From: Candidatus Soleaferrea massiliensis AP7
GTDB lineage: Bacteria; Bacillota; Clostridia; Oscillospirales; Ruminococcaceae
Assembly: GCF_000820765.1 (NCBI RefSeq)
Contig: NZ_CCYH01000012.1
Location: forward strand, 30,959-94,958
Direction of reading: 5' to 3'
DNA length: 64,000 bases
The position numbers and the translations under genes were made by a program. Under the pieces are notes generated by a model. That model searched no databases. It saw only the letters and a program-made list of their open reading frames with translations, and was not told the DNA's origin. Numbering within the stretch: position 1 is the stretch's first letter; every line of letters starts with the position of its first letter. Shown here one piece after another: positions 7,494-15,932 of the stretch.

Positions 7494-9584
7494 ATGAGAC
7501 ATGTACCGGAATTGTTCGGCAGTATGGTGTTTGGCGATCATGTCATGAAGGAACGCCTGCCGAAGGAGACCTACAAAGCGTTGAAGAGAACGATGGAGAA
7601 CGGCAGAAAGCTGGACCCGTCGATCGCGGACGTCGTGGCCAACGCCATGAAGGACTGGGCGATTGAAAAGGGGGTCACCCATTTCACGCACTGGTTCCAG
7701 CCGATGACCGGCATCACGGCCGAGAAGCACGACAGCTTTATCACCCCGACCGACGACGGCGGCGTGATCATGGAGTTCTCCGGCAAAGAACTGATCAAGG
7801 GGGAGCCGGACGCGTCCAGCTTCCCATCCGGCGGGCTTCGCGCGACCTTTGAGGCGCGCGGCTACACGGCCTGGGACCCGACGGCCTACGCCTTTATCAA
7901 GGACGAGACACTCTGCATCCCGACCGTGTTTTATTCCTACAGCGGCGAGGTGCTCGACGAAAAGACCCCGCTGATGCGCTCGTCGGAGGCGATCAACCGG
8001 CAGGCGATGCGAATCCTGAGACTGTTCGGAAATACGACGGCCGCCCGTGTGGAGACCAGCGTCGGGCCGGAGCAGGAATATTTCCTGATCGACCGTGAAC
8101 AGTATGACCGGCGCAGGGACCTGATGTACTGCGGCAGGACGCTGTTCGGCGCAAAGCCGCCGAAGGGACAGGAGCTGGAGGACCACTACTTCGGCACGAT
8201 CAAGACACGGGTCAAGGCATACATGCGGGATCTCGACGAGGAGCTTTGGAAGCTTGGCATCCTGGCCAGAACCGAACACAACGAGGTCGCGCCCGCTCAG
8301 CACGAGCTGGCGCCGGTCTACTGCAATACCAACACGGCGACCGACCACAACCAGCTCACCATGGAGCTGATGAAGAAGGTCGCCCAGCGGCACGGCCTTG
8401 CCTGCCTGCTGCATGAGAAGCCGTTTGCCGGCATCAACGGGAGCGGCAAGCACAACAACTGGTCGATCAACACCGACGACGGCGTCAATCTGCTGGAGCC
8501 GGGCGATTCCCCAAAGGAGAACGCGCAGTTCCTGCTGTTCCTGAGCGCGGTCATCAAAGCGGTGGACGATTATCAGGACCTGCTCAGGCTGTCGGTCGCG
8601 ACGGCAGGAAACGACCACCGCCTGGGTGCGAACGAGGCGCCGCCGGCGATCATCTCGATCTTTTTGGGGGATGAGCTGACCGAGGTACTCGAGGCCATCG
8701 AGTATGACAGCGAGTATGGCGGCAGGCAGAAGGAGGAGATGAAGGTCGGCGTGCATGTGCTGCCACGGTTTATCAAGGACACCACCGACCGGAACCGGAC
8801 CTCCCCGTTCGCCTTCACCGGCAACAAGTTTGAGTTCCGGATGCTGGGCTCGAGCCTGTCGATCTCCGGCCCGAACATCGTGCTGAACACGATTGTGGCC
8901 GAAGAACTCGATCAGTTCGCGACCGAGCTGGAGGAGGCCGACGATTTCTCCTGCGCGCTGCAAGAACTGATCAGACGGACGGTTAAGCAGCACAAGCGCA
9001 TTATCTTCAACGGCAACAACTACACAGGGGAATGGGTCCGGGAAGCGGAGAAGCGGGGACTTTTAAACCTCAAATCCACCGCCGAAGCCCTGCCGTATTT
9101 TACCGCTGACAAAAACATCGCGTTGTTCACAAAGCACAGGATTTTCACAGCGTCCGAAATCACCTCCAGATGCGATATCATGCTCGAGAACTACTGCAAG
9201 ACGCTGTCGATCGAAGCGCTGACCATGCTGGAGATGACCAAAAAGGAGATCATCCCGGCCGTGAGTTCCTACATGAAGGATTTAAGCGGTACGGCGCTGG
9301 CGAAAAAGCAGCTTGATGCCGGCATCCGGGCCGAGATGGAGGAGAAGCTGCTGACCAAGCTGTCCGCACTGTCGGACTGCCTTTACAGGAAGATGGAGCA
9401 TCTGGAAGCCAAGATGTTCGAAATCAGGGACATCGGCGATGTCCGCGAACAGGCGAATTTCTACGATGATGTGGTCTTCGTCGCCATGCAGGAGCTGCGC
9501 GCGGTCGCCGATGAGATCGAGATGCTGGTGGGAGAGAAGTACTGGCCGTATCCCACCTACGGAGAACTGCTTTACAGTGTTTAA
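7494..9584 (+). CDS. glnN: Glutamine synthetase, type III (GlnN)
   Basis: Type III synthetases are dodecameric enzymes of about 700 residues found in Bacteroides, cyanobacteria and clostridia; this one has 696. It has the GSIII hallmarks [11 protein letters not shown] near the N-terminus, [45 protein letters not shown], the [14 protein letters not shown] segment and [18 protein letters not shown] with catalytic residues shared by all GS classes. The C-terminal 200 residues are the long helical GSIII extension. The ATG at 7494 is 7 nt after GGGGAG; an ATG at 7488 is too close to that site. It presumably shares the asnA promoter. Confidence 0.97.
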   Translation: MRHVPELFGSMVFGDHVMKERLPKETYKALKRTMENGRKLDPSIADVVANAMKDWAIEKGVTHFTHWFQPMTGITAEKHDSFITPTDDGGVIMEFSGKELIKGEPDASSFPSGGLRATFEARGYTAWDPTAYAFIKDETLCIPTVFYSYSGEVLDEKTPLMRSSEAINRQAMRILRLFGNTTAARVETSVGPEQEYFLIDREQYDRRRDLMYCGRTLFGAKPPKGQELEDHYFGTIKTRVKAYMRDLDEELWKLGILARTEHNEVAPAQHELAPVYCNTNTATDHNQLTMELMKKVAQRHGLACLLHEKPFAGINGSGKHNNWSINTDDGVNLLEPGDSPKENAQFLLFLSAVIKAVDDYQDLLRLSVATAGNDHRLGANEAPPAIISIFLGDELTEVLEAIEYDSEYGGRQKEEMKVGVHVLPRFIKDTTDRNRTSPFAFTGNKFEFRMLGSSLSISGPNIVLNTIVAEELDQFATELEEADDFSCALQELIRRTVKQHKRIIFNGNNYTGEWVREAEKRGLLNLKSTAEALPYFTADKNIALFTKHRIFTASEITSRCDIMLENYCKTLSIEALTMLEMTKKEIIPAVSSYMKDLSGTALAKKQLDAGIRAEMEEKLLTKLSALSDCLYRKMEHLEAKMFEIRDIGDVREQANFYDDVVFVAMQELRAVADEIEMLVGEKYWPYPTYGELLYSV

Positions 9585-9606
9585 CCCCTTACACTTCATA
9601 TAGACC

Positions 9607-9657
9607 ATACACAACGGCGTGTATTTCGGAAGATGTCATCCTTCCGAAGTGCACGCC
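9607..9657 (+). promoter_or_regulatory. amt leader: hexaloop hairpin overlapping a larger hairpin (ANTAR-type element)
   Basis: ATACAC (9607-9612), loop AACGGC (9613-9618) and GTGTAT (9619-9624) form a 6-bp hairpin whose loop is identical to that in the gltB1 leader. It shares bases 9616-9624 with a 17-bp stem, 9616-9632 pairing with 9641-9657 (two G-U pairs). The larger hairpin is followed by ACATTTCATG, which is not a strong T-run, so it may terminate weakly or act otherwise. No clear promoter is visible between glnN and this element. Confidence 0.68.
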
Positions 9658-9684
9658 ACATTTCATGTCAGGAGGAAGAAACAT

Positions 9685-11406
9685 ATGACAGCACAAGTAT
9701 TTTCATCCGTTGACACCATATGGGTACTGTTGGGCGCGGCCTTGGTGTTCTTTATGCAGGCGGGCTTCGCAATGGTGGAATCCGGCTTTACGAGGGCGAA
9801 GAACGCCGGAAACATCGTCATGAAAAACCTGATGGACTTTGCGTTGGGCACGCCGGTGTTCTGGCTTTTGGGCTTCGGATTGATGTTCTATGGAACGAAC
9901 GGCCTGATCGGCGGATTGGACCCGATGGTCCAAGCGGACTATTCCTTCCTGGGACTGACGGTTCCGACCCCGGTGTTCCTGATCTTTCAGACCGTTTTCT
10001 GTGCGACGGCAGCAACCATTGTATCCGGCGCCATGGCAGAGAGAACGAAATTCTCGGCATATTGTATCTACAGCATCGCGATCAGCGCGTTTATCTATCC
10101 GATCTCCGGACACTGGATCTGGGGCGGCGGATGGCTTGCACAGATGGGCTTCCACGATTTCGCCGGTTCCACGGCGGTACATATGGTCGGCGGCGTTGCG
10201 GCGCTCATCGGCGCGAAGTTTTTAGGCCCGCGTATCGGAAAGTATCATAAGGACGGCCGTCCAAGAGCCATCCTTGGACATTCCCTGACCCTCGGCGCAC
10301 TCGGCGTCTTCATCCTGTGGTTCTGCTGGTTCGGCTTCAACGGATGCTCGACGCTCGGCGCAACCGGCGACAGAACGCTGACCTCGATGGGCACCATCTT
10401 TGTCAACACCAACCTGGCGGCGGCGGTCGCGGCGGTTGTCACGATGATCATCACCTGGATCAAGTACAAGAAACCGGACGTTTCAATGACGCTCAACGGC
10501 GCTTTGGGCGGACTTGTGGCCATCACAGCCGGATGTGACATGGTTTCCCCGCTCGGCGCGGCGATCATCGGCGTCATCGCGGCGTTTGTCATCGTCTTCG
10601 GCATCGAGTTCATCGACAAGGTCTGCAGGATTGACGATCCGGTCGGCGCGGTCGGCGTCCACGGCATGTGCGGCGCGACGGGCACCATCATGACCGGCGT
10701 TCTGGCGCTGGACGGCGGTCTCGCGTACGGCGGCGGATTGAGATTCCTCGGCGTGCAGGCGCTCGGCGTCGTTTCGGTCATCGCCTGGGTGGCCGTGACC
10801 ATCAGCATCGTATTCCTGATCATCAAGCATACCATTGGCCTGCGTGTCTCCAAGGAAGAGGAGATCGCCGGTCTGGATATCGAAGAGCATGGACTCAAGA
10901 GCAGCTATGCGGACTTCATGATCATGCCGCATAAATCGCTGGGCGAGGCATCCAAAGCGTCGGATGCGGGTCAGCCTTCCACCGGCACCGTTCCGGTTCA
11001 CGAGGCTGTGACGGTCGAGCACAGGGCCGGCGAATCGGCGGCGTCCGACGTCAAGATGACCAAGATTGTCATGGTCATCAAGCAGAGCAAGTTTGAGGAG
11101 CTCAAGACGGCGATGACCGAAATCGGCATCACCGGCATGACGGTGACCAACGTCCTCGGCTTCGGCATGCAGAAGGGCAGTACCGACTATTACCGCGGCG
11201 TTCCGGTCGATGTGACGCTTCTGCCGAAGGTCAAGGTGGAGCTTGTGGTCTGCAAGGTGCCGGTTAAGACGGTCGTCGAAGCGGCCAAGAAGGTCCTGTA
11301 CACCGGCAGCTACGGAGATGGCAAGATCTTTGTCTACGATATCGAGAACGTCATCAAGGTTCGTACCGGGGAAGAGGGCTACGACGCTTTACAGGATGAA
11401 GAATAA
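9685..11406 (+). CDS. amt: Ammonium transporter fused to a PII signalling domain
   Basis: The 573-residue membrane protein has an Amt/Rh channel (residues about 1-420, eleven predicted membrane helices) with AGFAMVESGFTRAKNAGNI, SGHWIWGGGWLAQMGFHDFAGS, the pore histidine region VHMVGGVAALIGAK and GAVGVHGMCGATGTI. After a roughly 40-residue linker comes a C-terminal PII/GlnB domain (about 455-573; MTKIVMVIKQSKFEELK, GMQKGSTDYYRG, LPKVKVELVV, GDGKIFVYDIENVIKVRTGE). The T-loop has VPVDV where E. coli GlnB carries the uridylylated Tyr51, so covalent modification there is not expected, while the ATP/2-oxoglutarate-binding segments look intact. Fusion would let the sensor gate the channel in cis. 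The ATG at 9685 follows AGGAGGA. Confidence 0.95.
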   Translation: MTAQVFSSVDTIWVLLGAALVFFMQAGFAMVESGFTRAKNAGNIVMKNLMDFALGTPVFWLLGFGLMFYGTNGLIGGLDPMVQADYSFLGLTVPTPVFLIFQTVFCATAATIVSGAMAERTKFSAYCIYSIAISAFIYPISGHWIWGGGWLAQMGFHDFAGSTAVHMVGGVAALIGAKFLGPRIGKYHKDGRPRAILGHSLTLGALGVFILWFCWFGFNGCSTLGATGDRTLTSMGTIFVNTNLAAAVAAVVTMIITWIKYKKPDVSMTLNGALGGLVAITAGCDMVSPLGAAIIGVIAAFVIVFGIEFIDKVCRIDDPVGAVGVHGMCGATGTIMTGVLALDGGLAYGGGLRFLGVQALGVVSVIAWVAVTISIVFLIIKHTIGLRVSKEEEIAGLDIEEHGLKSSYADFMIMPHKSLGEASKASDAGQPSTGTVPVHEAVTVEHRAGESAASDVKMTKIVMVIKQSKFEELKTAMTEIGITGMTVTNVLGFGMQKGSTDYYRGVPVDVTLLPKVKVELVVCKVPVKTVVEAAKKVLYTGSYGDGKIFVYDIENVIKVRTGEEGYDALQDEE

Positions 11407-11435
11407 CACGGTCATTTGATACACCACCCGATATG

Positions 11436-11467
11436 CAAAGGCGGCTTCCTTTTTGGAGCCGCCTTTG
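11436..11467 (+). terminator. Intrinsic terminator after amt
   Basis: GCAAAGGCGGCTTCC pairs with GGAGCCGCCTTTG around a T-rich loop, 30 bp past the amt stop. It separates the nitrogen island from the repeat region on its right. Confidence 0.8.
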
Positions 11468-11474
11468 TTCAGTC

Positions 11475-11690
11475 TGCCAAGTGACCTTGGCAATGTGGTC
11501 GCTGCTCCGCTGCGGCACAGCGGTTTTGCCGTGCATACCAAGTGATATTTGGAAAAGTAGCTATGTGACGCTGTGGTACAGCGGTATCACTTGGTTTGCC
11601 AAGTGATCTTGGCAATCTGGTCGTTACTCCGCTGTGGCACAGCGGCTTTTCTTTGCTTGCCAAGGTATCTTGGCAAGGTGGTAGTTACTT
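11475..11690. repeat. Tandem array of hairpin-forming units (about 60 bp)
   Basis: Four imperfect units begin near 11475, 11537, 11595 and 11656. Each starts with a near-palindrome of the form TGCCAAGtgaTCTTGGCA. The first three continue with CCGCTG(t/c)GGCACAGCGG or a variant, so every unit can fold into one or two stem-loops. The last unit merges into the left end of the larger element at 11657. The right end of that element (12335-12358) carries one related palindrome. No coding potential is evident. Confidence 0.75.
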
Positions 11691-12359
11691 CTTTGCGCGG
11701 CCAAAGAAGTAACCAAGAAAGGCCGTTCAAGGGGGCCATACAGAGTGCCGCTTAGGGCCAGATGGCCCCCTTGAAAATCCCCTCTGATATAAGGATATCT
11801 ATTTCGGCCGCTTGCGGGCGGCGTATTGCTTTTGGCAGGGTGGTTGGGCATAGCTAGCAGCGGACGCATCCCCGGTTACAAGTTGTGTATATGGTACCCC
11901 AATACCTCAGCTGGTTCGTAGTCTGATATGAGTCTGTGTGGTGAGCCATCAATCACTGATAATACCCCGCAAGCTTCGAAAAAGCACCTCACGAATAATT
12001 CCACAGGGATTCAAGTTTCTAAGACAGGCACGTCGGGTAACCACCCTGTTTATTTAGAGCACAAAACAAAACCTTTGCCACAACAGTATAGGATAAGATC
12101 ACTATGCTGATGGATTCGGAATATAGAGCGAGCAGAGATATAGATACAATCGCTTATATAGCGGACGTTCGAACCCAGCGAACGCTGAGCTTCCTTGCCC
12201 CGCTGAGAAGCGGACGGGCAGAGGGGGTTTCCAAAGGGGGAATGACGTCCATACTGACTGTACCGAAGCGGCATTCCCCCTTTGGCGGCCTTTCTTGGTT
12301 ACTTCTTTGGCCCGAACAAAGAAGTAACTACCACTTTGCCAAGTGGTTCTTGGCAAACA
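11657..12359 (-). repeat. Non-coding repeat element, copy A (inverted relative to the copy at 63.4 kb)
   Basis: The reverse complement of 11774-12359 matches 63419-64000 almost end to end with scattered substitutions. Copy A has related inverted ends of about 80 bp: its left end (11657-11735) and the complement of its right end both run palindrome, GTAGTTACTTCTTTG, CCAAAGAAGTAACCAAGAAA, then a run of G. Short open frames inside (encoding peptides such as KEVTKKGRQRG) differ between copies and are not credible genes. The structure suggests a MITE-like or other non-autonomous repeat. I did not find a clear target-site duplication. The element fills most of the amt-pnp gap. Confidence 0.8.
11838..12046 (-). 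ncRNA. Candidate structured RNA, copy A
   Basis: On the minus strand a 209-nt block begins GGGTGGTTACCCGACGTGCC and ends GCCCAACCACCC, so the ends pair (8 bp). The block is shared with copy B at 63730-63936. Conserved segments include CCCGACGTGCCTGTCT, TCCCTGT(a/g)GAATTAT, TATTGGGGTACCAT, TGTAACCGGGGA and CGCTGCTAG; the middle varies in sequence. Size, closing helix and conserved islands resemble known large clostridial RNA classes such as the raiA motif, but I cannot verify that by eye. Strand is assigned from the matching plus-strand copy and is an inference. Confidence 0.5.
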
Positions 12360-12462
12360 TAAGAATGCCGCTGCGCTGCAGCGAAACAATAACTGTGGAG
12401 CTAATATTCATCGGACAAAACAAAGGCTGCCCGCTTGTTATTCAGTGGCTTTTTGGCAAACT

Positions 12463-12498
12463 AAAAAGCCCGGCAGTCAAATTTGACTGCCGGGCTTT
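12463..12498 (-). terminator. Intrinsic terminator after pnp
   Basis: AAAGCCCGGCAGTCAA at 12465-12480 pairs perfectly with the following 16 bases, and on the minus strand a TTTTT run follows. It lies 15 bp past the pnp stop. Confidence 0.93.
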
Positions 12499-12513
12499 GA
12501 TCACAAACAAAAA

Positions 12514-14622
12514 TTAGTTTTTCTTCGCCTGCATCGCGGCGATGGCGTCTTTTCTGGAAAGATTGATTCTTCCCTGGCTGTCAATCTCCGTGACCTTGAC
12601 GACGATTTCATCACCGATGGAAACGACGTCTTCAACCTTGCCGACACGGTGGTTATCCAGCTTGGAAATGTGCACAAGACCTTCCTTGCCCGGTGCGATT
12701 TCGACAAATGCGCCGAACGCCATGATTCTGGTGACCTTGCCCTTGTAGATCGCGCCGACCTCCGGATCCTTCGCGATGGTCTCGATCATCATCAGCGCGC
12801 GTCTTGCGTTGTCGATATCGACGGCGGAAACATAGACCTTTCCATCCTCCTCGATGTCAACCTTGACGTCGCATTCCGCACAGATCTTCTGTACGACCTT
12901 GCCGCCGGAACCGATGACCTCACGGATCTTGTCGACAGGAACCTGGGTGATCAGCATCTTCGGCGCGTACTTGGAAAGCTCCTCACGCGGCTTGGCGATG
13001 GCTTTCAGCATAATGTCGTCCAGGATATGGAGTCTTGCCTTGCGGGTTTTCTCAAACGCTTCCTTGATGATCTCCGGGGTCAGGCCGTCGTTCTTGATAT
13101 CGACCTGGATAGCGGTAATGCCTTTGTGGGTTCCGCCGACCTTGAAGTCCATGTCGCCGAAGAAGTCCTCGAGTCCCTGGATGTCCACCATGGTCATCCA
13201 GCGCTCGCCCTCGGTGATGAGTCCGCAGGAGATGCCTGCAACCGGCGCTTTGATCGGAACGCCCGCGTCCATCAGTGCCAGCGTGGAACCGCAGATGGAT
13301 GCCTGCGAGGTTGAACCGTTCGAGGAAAGCACCTCGGAAACGAGACGGAGTGCATACGGGAATTCCTCCTCGGAGGGGATGACCGGCTCAAGCGCACGCT
13401 CCGCCAGCGCGCCGTGACCGATTTCACGGCGGCCAGGGCCGCGGCTCGGACGGGTTTCACCGACCGAATAGGATGGGAAGTTGTAATGATGCATATAGCG
13501 CTTGGAATCCTCGTTGTCGATGCCGTCGAGGATCTGCGCGTCGCGGATGGCACCCAGCGTTGCGACGGTCAGAACCTGCGTCTGTCCGCGGGTGAACATG
13601 CCGCTGCCGTGTACGCGCGGCAGAATGCCGACCTCAGCGTCGAGCGGGCGGATTTCATCCATCTGTCTGCCGTCAACGCGCTTGCCCTCGTCGAGCAGCC
13701 AGCGGCGGACGATGAACTTCTGCAGCTTGTACATGCATTCGTCGAGCTGGGCGGTCTGCTCCGGATAGGTCTCTGCGAAGTGCGCATAGACCTCCTCATA
13801 GATCGGCTGCAGGCGTGCGTCGCGCTCGTTTTTATCGTTGGTGTCCAATGCGTATTTGACTTTATCAATGGCGAATTCCTTGACCGCCTCGAACATCTCG
13901 TCGCTGACGACCACGGATTCGAAGGTGAACTTCTCTTTGCCGATCTCCTTCTGGATGCCCTCGATGAAGGTGATGAGCGGCTTGATCTCCTCGTGTGCTT
14001 TGACGATCGCGTTGAGCATCACGTCTTCCGGGATCTCATCCGCGCCGGCTTCCACCATGACGATCTTCTGCTTGGTGGCCGCTACGGTCACGGTCATGCG
14101 GGATTTCTCGCGCTGTTCGGCGTCCGGGTTGAAGACAATTTGTCCATCGACATAGCCCACGTTGATGCCGCCGATCGGTCCGCTCCACGGAATATCGGAG
14201 ATGGACAGGGCGATCGACGCGCCGATCATGCCGGTGATTTCCGGCGAATGATCCGGGTCAACAGCCATGACGGTCATGACGACCGAAACGTCGTTGCGCA
14301 TATCCTTCGGGAACAGCGGGCGGATCGGACGGTCGACGAGACGCGAGGTCAGGACGGCCTTTTCGCTCGGGCGGCCTTCTCTTTTTAAGAAGGATCCCGG
14401 AATCTTGCCGACCGCATAGAGCTTCTCTTCGTAGTCGACTGAGAGTGGGAAGAAGTCGATGCCGTCACGCGGCTTCGCGGATGCGGTCGCGTTGCACAGC
14501 ACGGTGGTTTCTCCATAACGGACCAGGCAGGAACCGCCTGCGAGTTCACACATCTTGCCGGTCTCGATGACCAGCTTTTTTCCTGCATAGGTTGTTTCAA
14601 AGGTTTTGAAGTTCTCAAACAT
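12514..14622 (-). CDS. pnp: Polynucleotide phosphorylase
   Basis: PNPase degrades RNA 3' to 5' phosphorolytically and takes part in mRNA turnover. The 702 residues show two RNase PH domains (about 1-215 and 315-545; GGSCLVRYGETTVLC, GSFLKREGRPSEKA, RGQTQVLT, GPGRREIGHGALAERAL, TSQASICGSTLALMDAG), a KH domain (about 555-615; VIGSGGKVVQKI) and a C-terminal S1 domain (about 620-690; YKGKVTRIMAFGAFVEI). This is the complete standard architecture and length. AGGAGG lies 12 nt before the ATG. It follows rpsO with a 217-bp gap holding a long hairpin, the gene order also seen in enterobacteria. Confidence 0.98.
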   Translation of the reverse strand: MFENFKTFETTYAGKKLVIETGKMCELAGGSCLVRYGETTVLCNATASAKPRDGIDFFPLSVDYEEKLYAVGKIPGSFLKREGRPSEKAVLTSRLVDRPIRPLFPKDMRNDVSVVMTVMAVDPDHSPEITGMIGASIALSISDIPWSGPIGGINVGYVDGQIVFNPDAEQREKSRMTVTVAATKQKIVMVEAGADEIPEDVMLNAIVKAHEEIKPLITFIEGIQKEIGKEKFTFESVVVSDEMFEAVKEFAIDKVKYALDTNDKNERDARLQPIYEEVYAHFAETYPEQTAQLDECMYKLQKFIVRRWLLDEGKRVDGRQMDEIRPLDAEVGILPRVHGSGMFTRGQTQVLTVATLGAIRDAQILDGIDNEDSKRYMHHYNFPSYSVGETRPSRGPGRREIGHGALAERALEPVIPSEEEFPYALRLVSEVLSSNGSTSQASICGSTLALMDAGVPIKAPVAGISCGLITEGERWMTMVDIQGLEDFFGDMDFKVGGTHKGITAIQVDIKNDGLTPEIIKEAFEKTRKARLHILDDIMLKAIAKPREELSKYAPKMLITQVPVDKIREVIGSGGKVVQKICAECDVKVDIEEDGKVYVSAVDIDNARRALMMIETIAKDPEVGAIYKGKVTRIMAFGAFVEIAPGKEGLVHISKLDNHRVGKVEDVVSIGDEIVVKVTEIDSQGRINLSRKDAIAAMQAKKN

Positions 14623-14666
14623 ATTGGTATGCTACCTCCTGATAATTTGGTAAAAGATTGATTTCA

Positions 14667-14776
14667 CTCTTTGTTTACCATATCAGTAGTTGCGGTTTAG
14701 CGATGAATCCGATGCTGGAGCTTCCAGCGCCCGATTCACTGCTAAACACCACAATTACTGTATGATGTGCAAAGAG
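14667..14776 (-). promoter_or_regulatory. Long double-stranded hairpin in the rpsO-pnp intergenic RNA
   Basis: CTCTTTG at the outer base and a long imperfect arm (14684-14720) pair with 14725-14760, giving an almost continuous duplex of about 35 bp around GCTGGAAGCTCCAGC. In E. coli a comparable hairpin upstream of pnp is cut by RNase III and then used by PNPase for autoregulation. The similar position suggests the same logic here; that is inference. Confidence 0.75.
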
Positions 14777-14826
14777 CTGTATCAAAAAGAACCGGGTACT
14801 CCTGTCAAGTTCTCTTCGACACAGCT
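14775..14826 (-). terminator. Possible partial terminator after rpsO
   Basis: On the minus strand AGCTGTGTCGAAGAGAAC pairs imperfectly with GGTTCTTTTTGATACAGCT just after the rpsO stop. The 3' arm is itself T-rich. It may reduce read-through into pnp. Confidence 0.45.
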
Positions 14827-14839
14827 TTTCCGACTTGAA

Positions 14840-15106
14840 TTATTTACGCAGTCCTAACTTTGCAATGATCGCACGATAGCGCTCGATGTCATTCTTCGCG
14901 ACATAGTTGAGCAGGTTTCTTCTGCGGCCAACCATTTTAAGCAGTCCGCGTCTGGAATGATGGTCCTTCTTGTGAACCTTCAGATGCTCGGTCAGATCAT
15001 TGATTCTTTTGGTCAGGATTGCGATCTGTACTTCCGGAGAACCTGTGTCGTTCTCATGCAGTCTGTTGTTTTCGATAACAGCTGTCTTCTGTTCTTTCAG
15101 CATCAT
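14840..15106 (-). CDS. rpsO: 30S ribosomal protein S15
   Basis: S15 is a primary 16S rRNA-binding protein of the small-subunit platform. The 88-residue length is exact for the family, with [24 protein letters not shown], the [11 protein letters not shown] rRNA-binding segment and [12 protein letters not shown] (each part of the conserved four-helix fold). It precedes pnp. Its leader of about 130 nt contains a GGGGAACAAACGGGAG...CTGTCCCC hairpin that could be an S15 feedback site. Confidence 0.98.
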   Translation of the reverse strand: MMLKEQKTAVIENNRLHENDTGSPEVQIAILTKRINDLTEHLKVHKKDHHSRRGLLKMVGRRRNLLNYVAKNDIERYRAIIAKLGLRK

Positions 15107-15242
15107 AATGCCTTCACCTCTTTAAAAAATTGATGGATGTCCGTAAACTTAGCAAGGGGACAGGCAAAACTCCCGTTTGTTCCCCTAAAAAGGGAACCGG
15201 GCTTAAACCCCAGGCCAGGTATATGGTCAACGCACAGTTGTT

Positions 15243-15271
15243 AGTATAGCATAAACGATGCAGCTTGTAAA
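15243..15271 (-). promoter_or_regulatory. rpsO promoter
   Basis: Minus-strand TTTACA (15271-15266), 17-nt spacer and TATACT (15248-15243). The start is predicted near 15236, giving a leader of about 130 nt rich in G- and C-runs (15135-15200), where ribosomal-protein autoregulation would be expected. Confidence 0.82.
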
Positions 15272-15306
15272 TATAGACAACTCAACAAATTATAAATTTT
15301 TTTTCA

Positions 15307-15364
15307 TGCAAAAATGCCTTCTGAACACGAGTCTTTTAGATTCGCTGTCAGGAGGCATTTTGCA
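15307..15364 (-). terminator. Intrinsic terminator after spoVT
   Basis: TGCAAAAATGCCTTCTGA pairs with TCAGGAGGCATTTTGCA; on the minus strand the stem leads into a T-rich run. It is 25 bp past the spoVT stop. Confidence 0.85.
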
Positions 15365-15389
15365 TGGATACCGCATATCACAGGGAGGA

Positions 15390-15932
15390 TTACTCCTCCA
15401 TCTGTTTGCCGAGAAACGCGGCCGCGGCCTGAATCAGCTTGATTTCGCTTTCGGCCGCGTAGCCGCCGGATTCGCTTTCCAGGAACATGACGGAGCCGCA
15501 GACATCGCCGGCCGCCACAATCGGGACGGCCACGGTCGCGTACCGCTCGACACCCTCCACCGGCTGCAGGCGAACCTGCTCTTCGGCGGTGTAGATGTAG
15601 TTGCGCCGGGATTCCATCAGCTCTTCGAGATGGGTGGATACCCTGCGTTCGATCAGTTCTTTTTTCGGCAGTCCGGCGACCGATATGACATTGTCGTTGT
15701 CGCAGACAACCACCGGATGCCCGCCGGTCTTGTAAAGCACATCGGCATAAAGGGAGGCGAAGGATGCAAGCTCCCCAATCGGGGAATACTTTTTAAAAAT
15801 CACTTCGCCGTCGTTGTCGGTATATATCTCCAATGGGTCGCCTTCTCGGATTCTCATGGTACGCCGGATCTCTTTCGGAATCACAACGCGGCCCAGATCA
15901 TCGATGCGTCTGACTATTCCTGTGGCCTTCAT
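15390..15932 (-). CDS. spoVT: Stage V sporulation protein T (AbrB-family regulator)
   Basis: SpoVT is a forespore-specific DNA-binding protein that adjusts sigma-G genes during spore maturation. The 180-residue length matches the family. Residues 1-50 are the AbrB swapped-hairpin DNA-binding domain (MKATGIVRRIDDLGRVVIPK, IRRTMRIREGDPLEIYTD), and residues about 60-178 are the GAF-like sensor domain. Its presence indicates a spore-forming lineage. It stands alone with its own terminator. I could not identify a convincing sigma-G promoter in the 250-bp upstream region. Confidence 0.96.
   Translation of the reverse strand: MKATGIVRRIDDLGRVVIPKEIRRTMRIREGDPLEIYTDNDGEVIFKKYSPIGELASFASLYADVLYKTGGHPVVVCDNDNVISVAGLPKKELIERRVSTHLEELMESRRNYIYTAEEQVRLQPVEGVERYATVAVPIVAAGDVCGSVMFLESESGGYAAESEIKLIQAAAAFLGKQMEE

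Noticed and set aside
6960..8993. A long open frame antisense to asnA and glnN
   Set aside because: Shadow of GC-rich coding sequence with no family features.
11573..12389. Short open frames with KEVTKKGRQRG-like peptides in the repeat element
   Set aside because: Frames and lengths differ between the two copies, start sites are poor, and DNA conservation is highest where no frame is shared.
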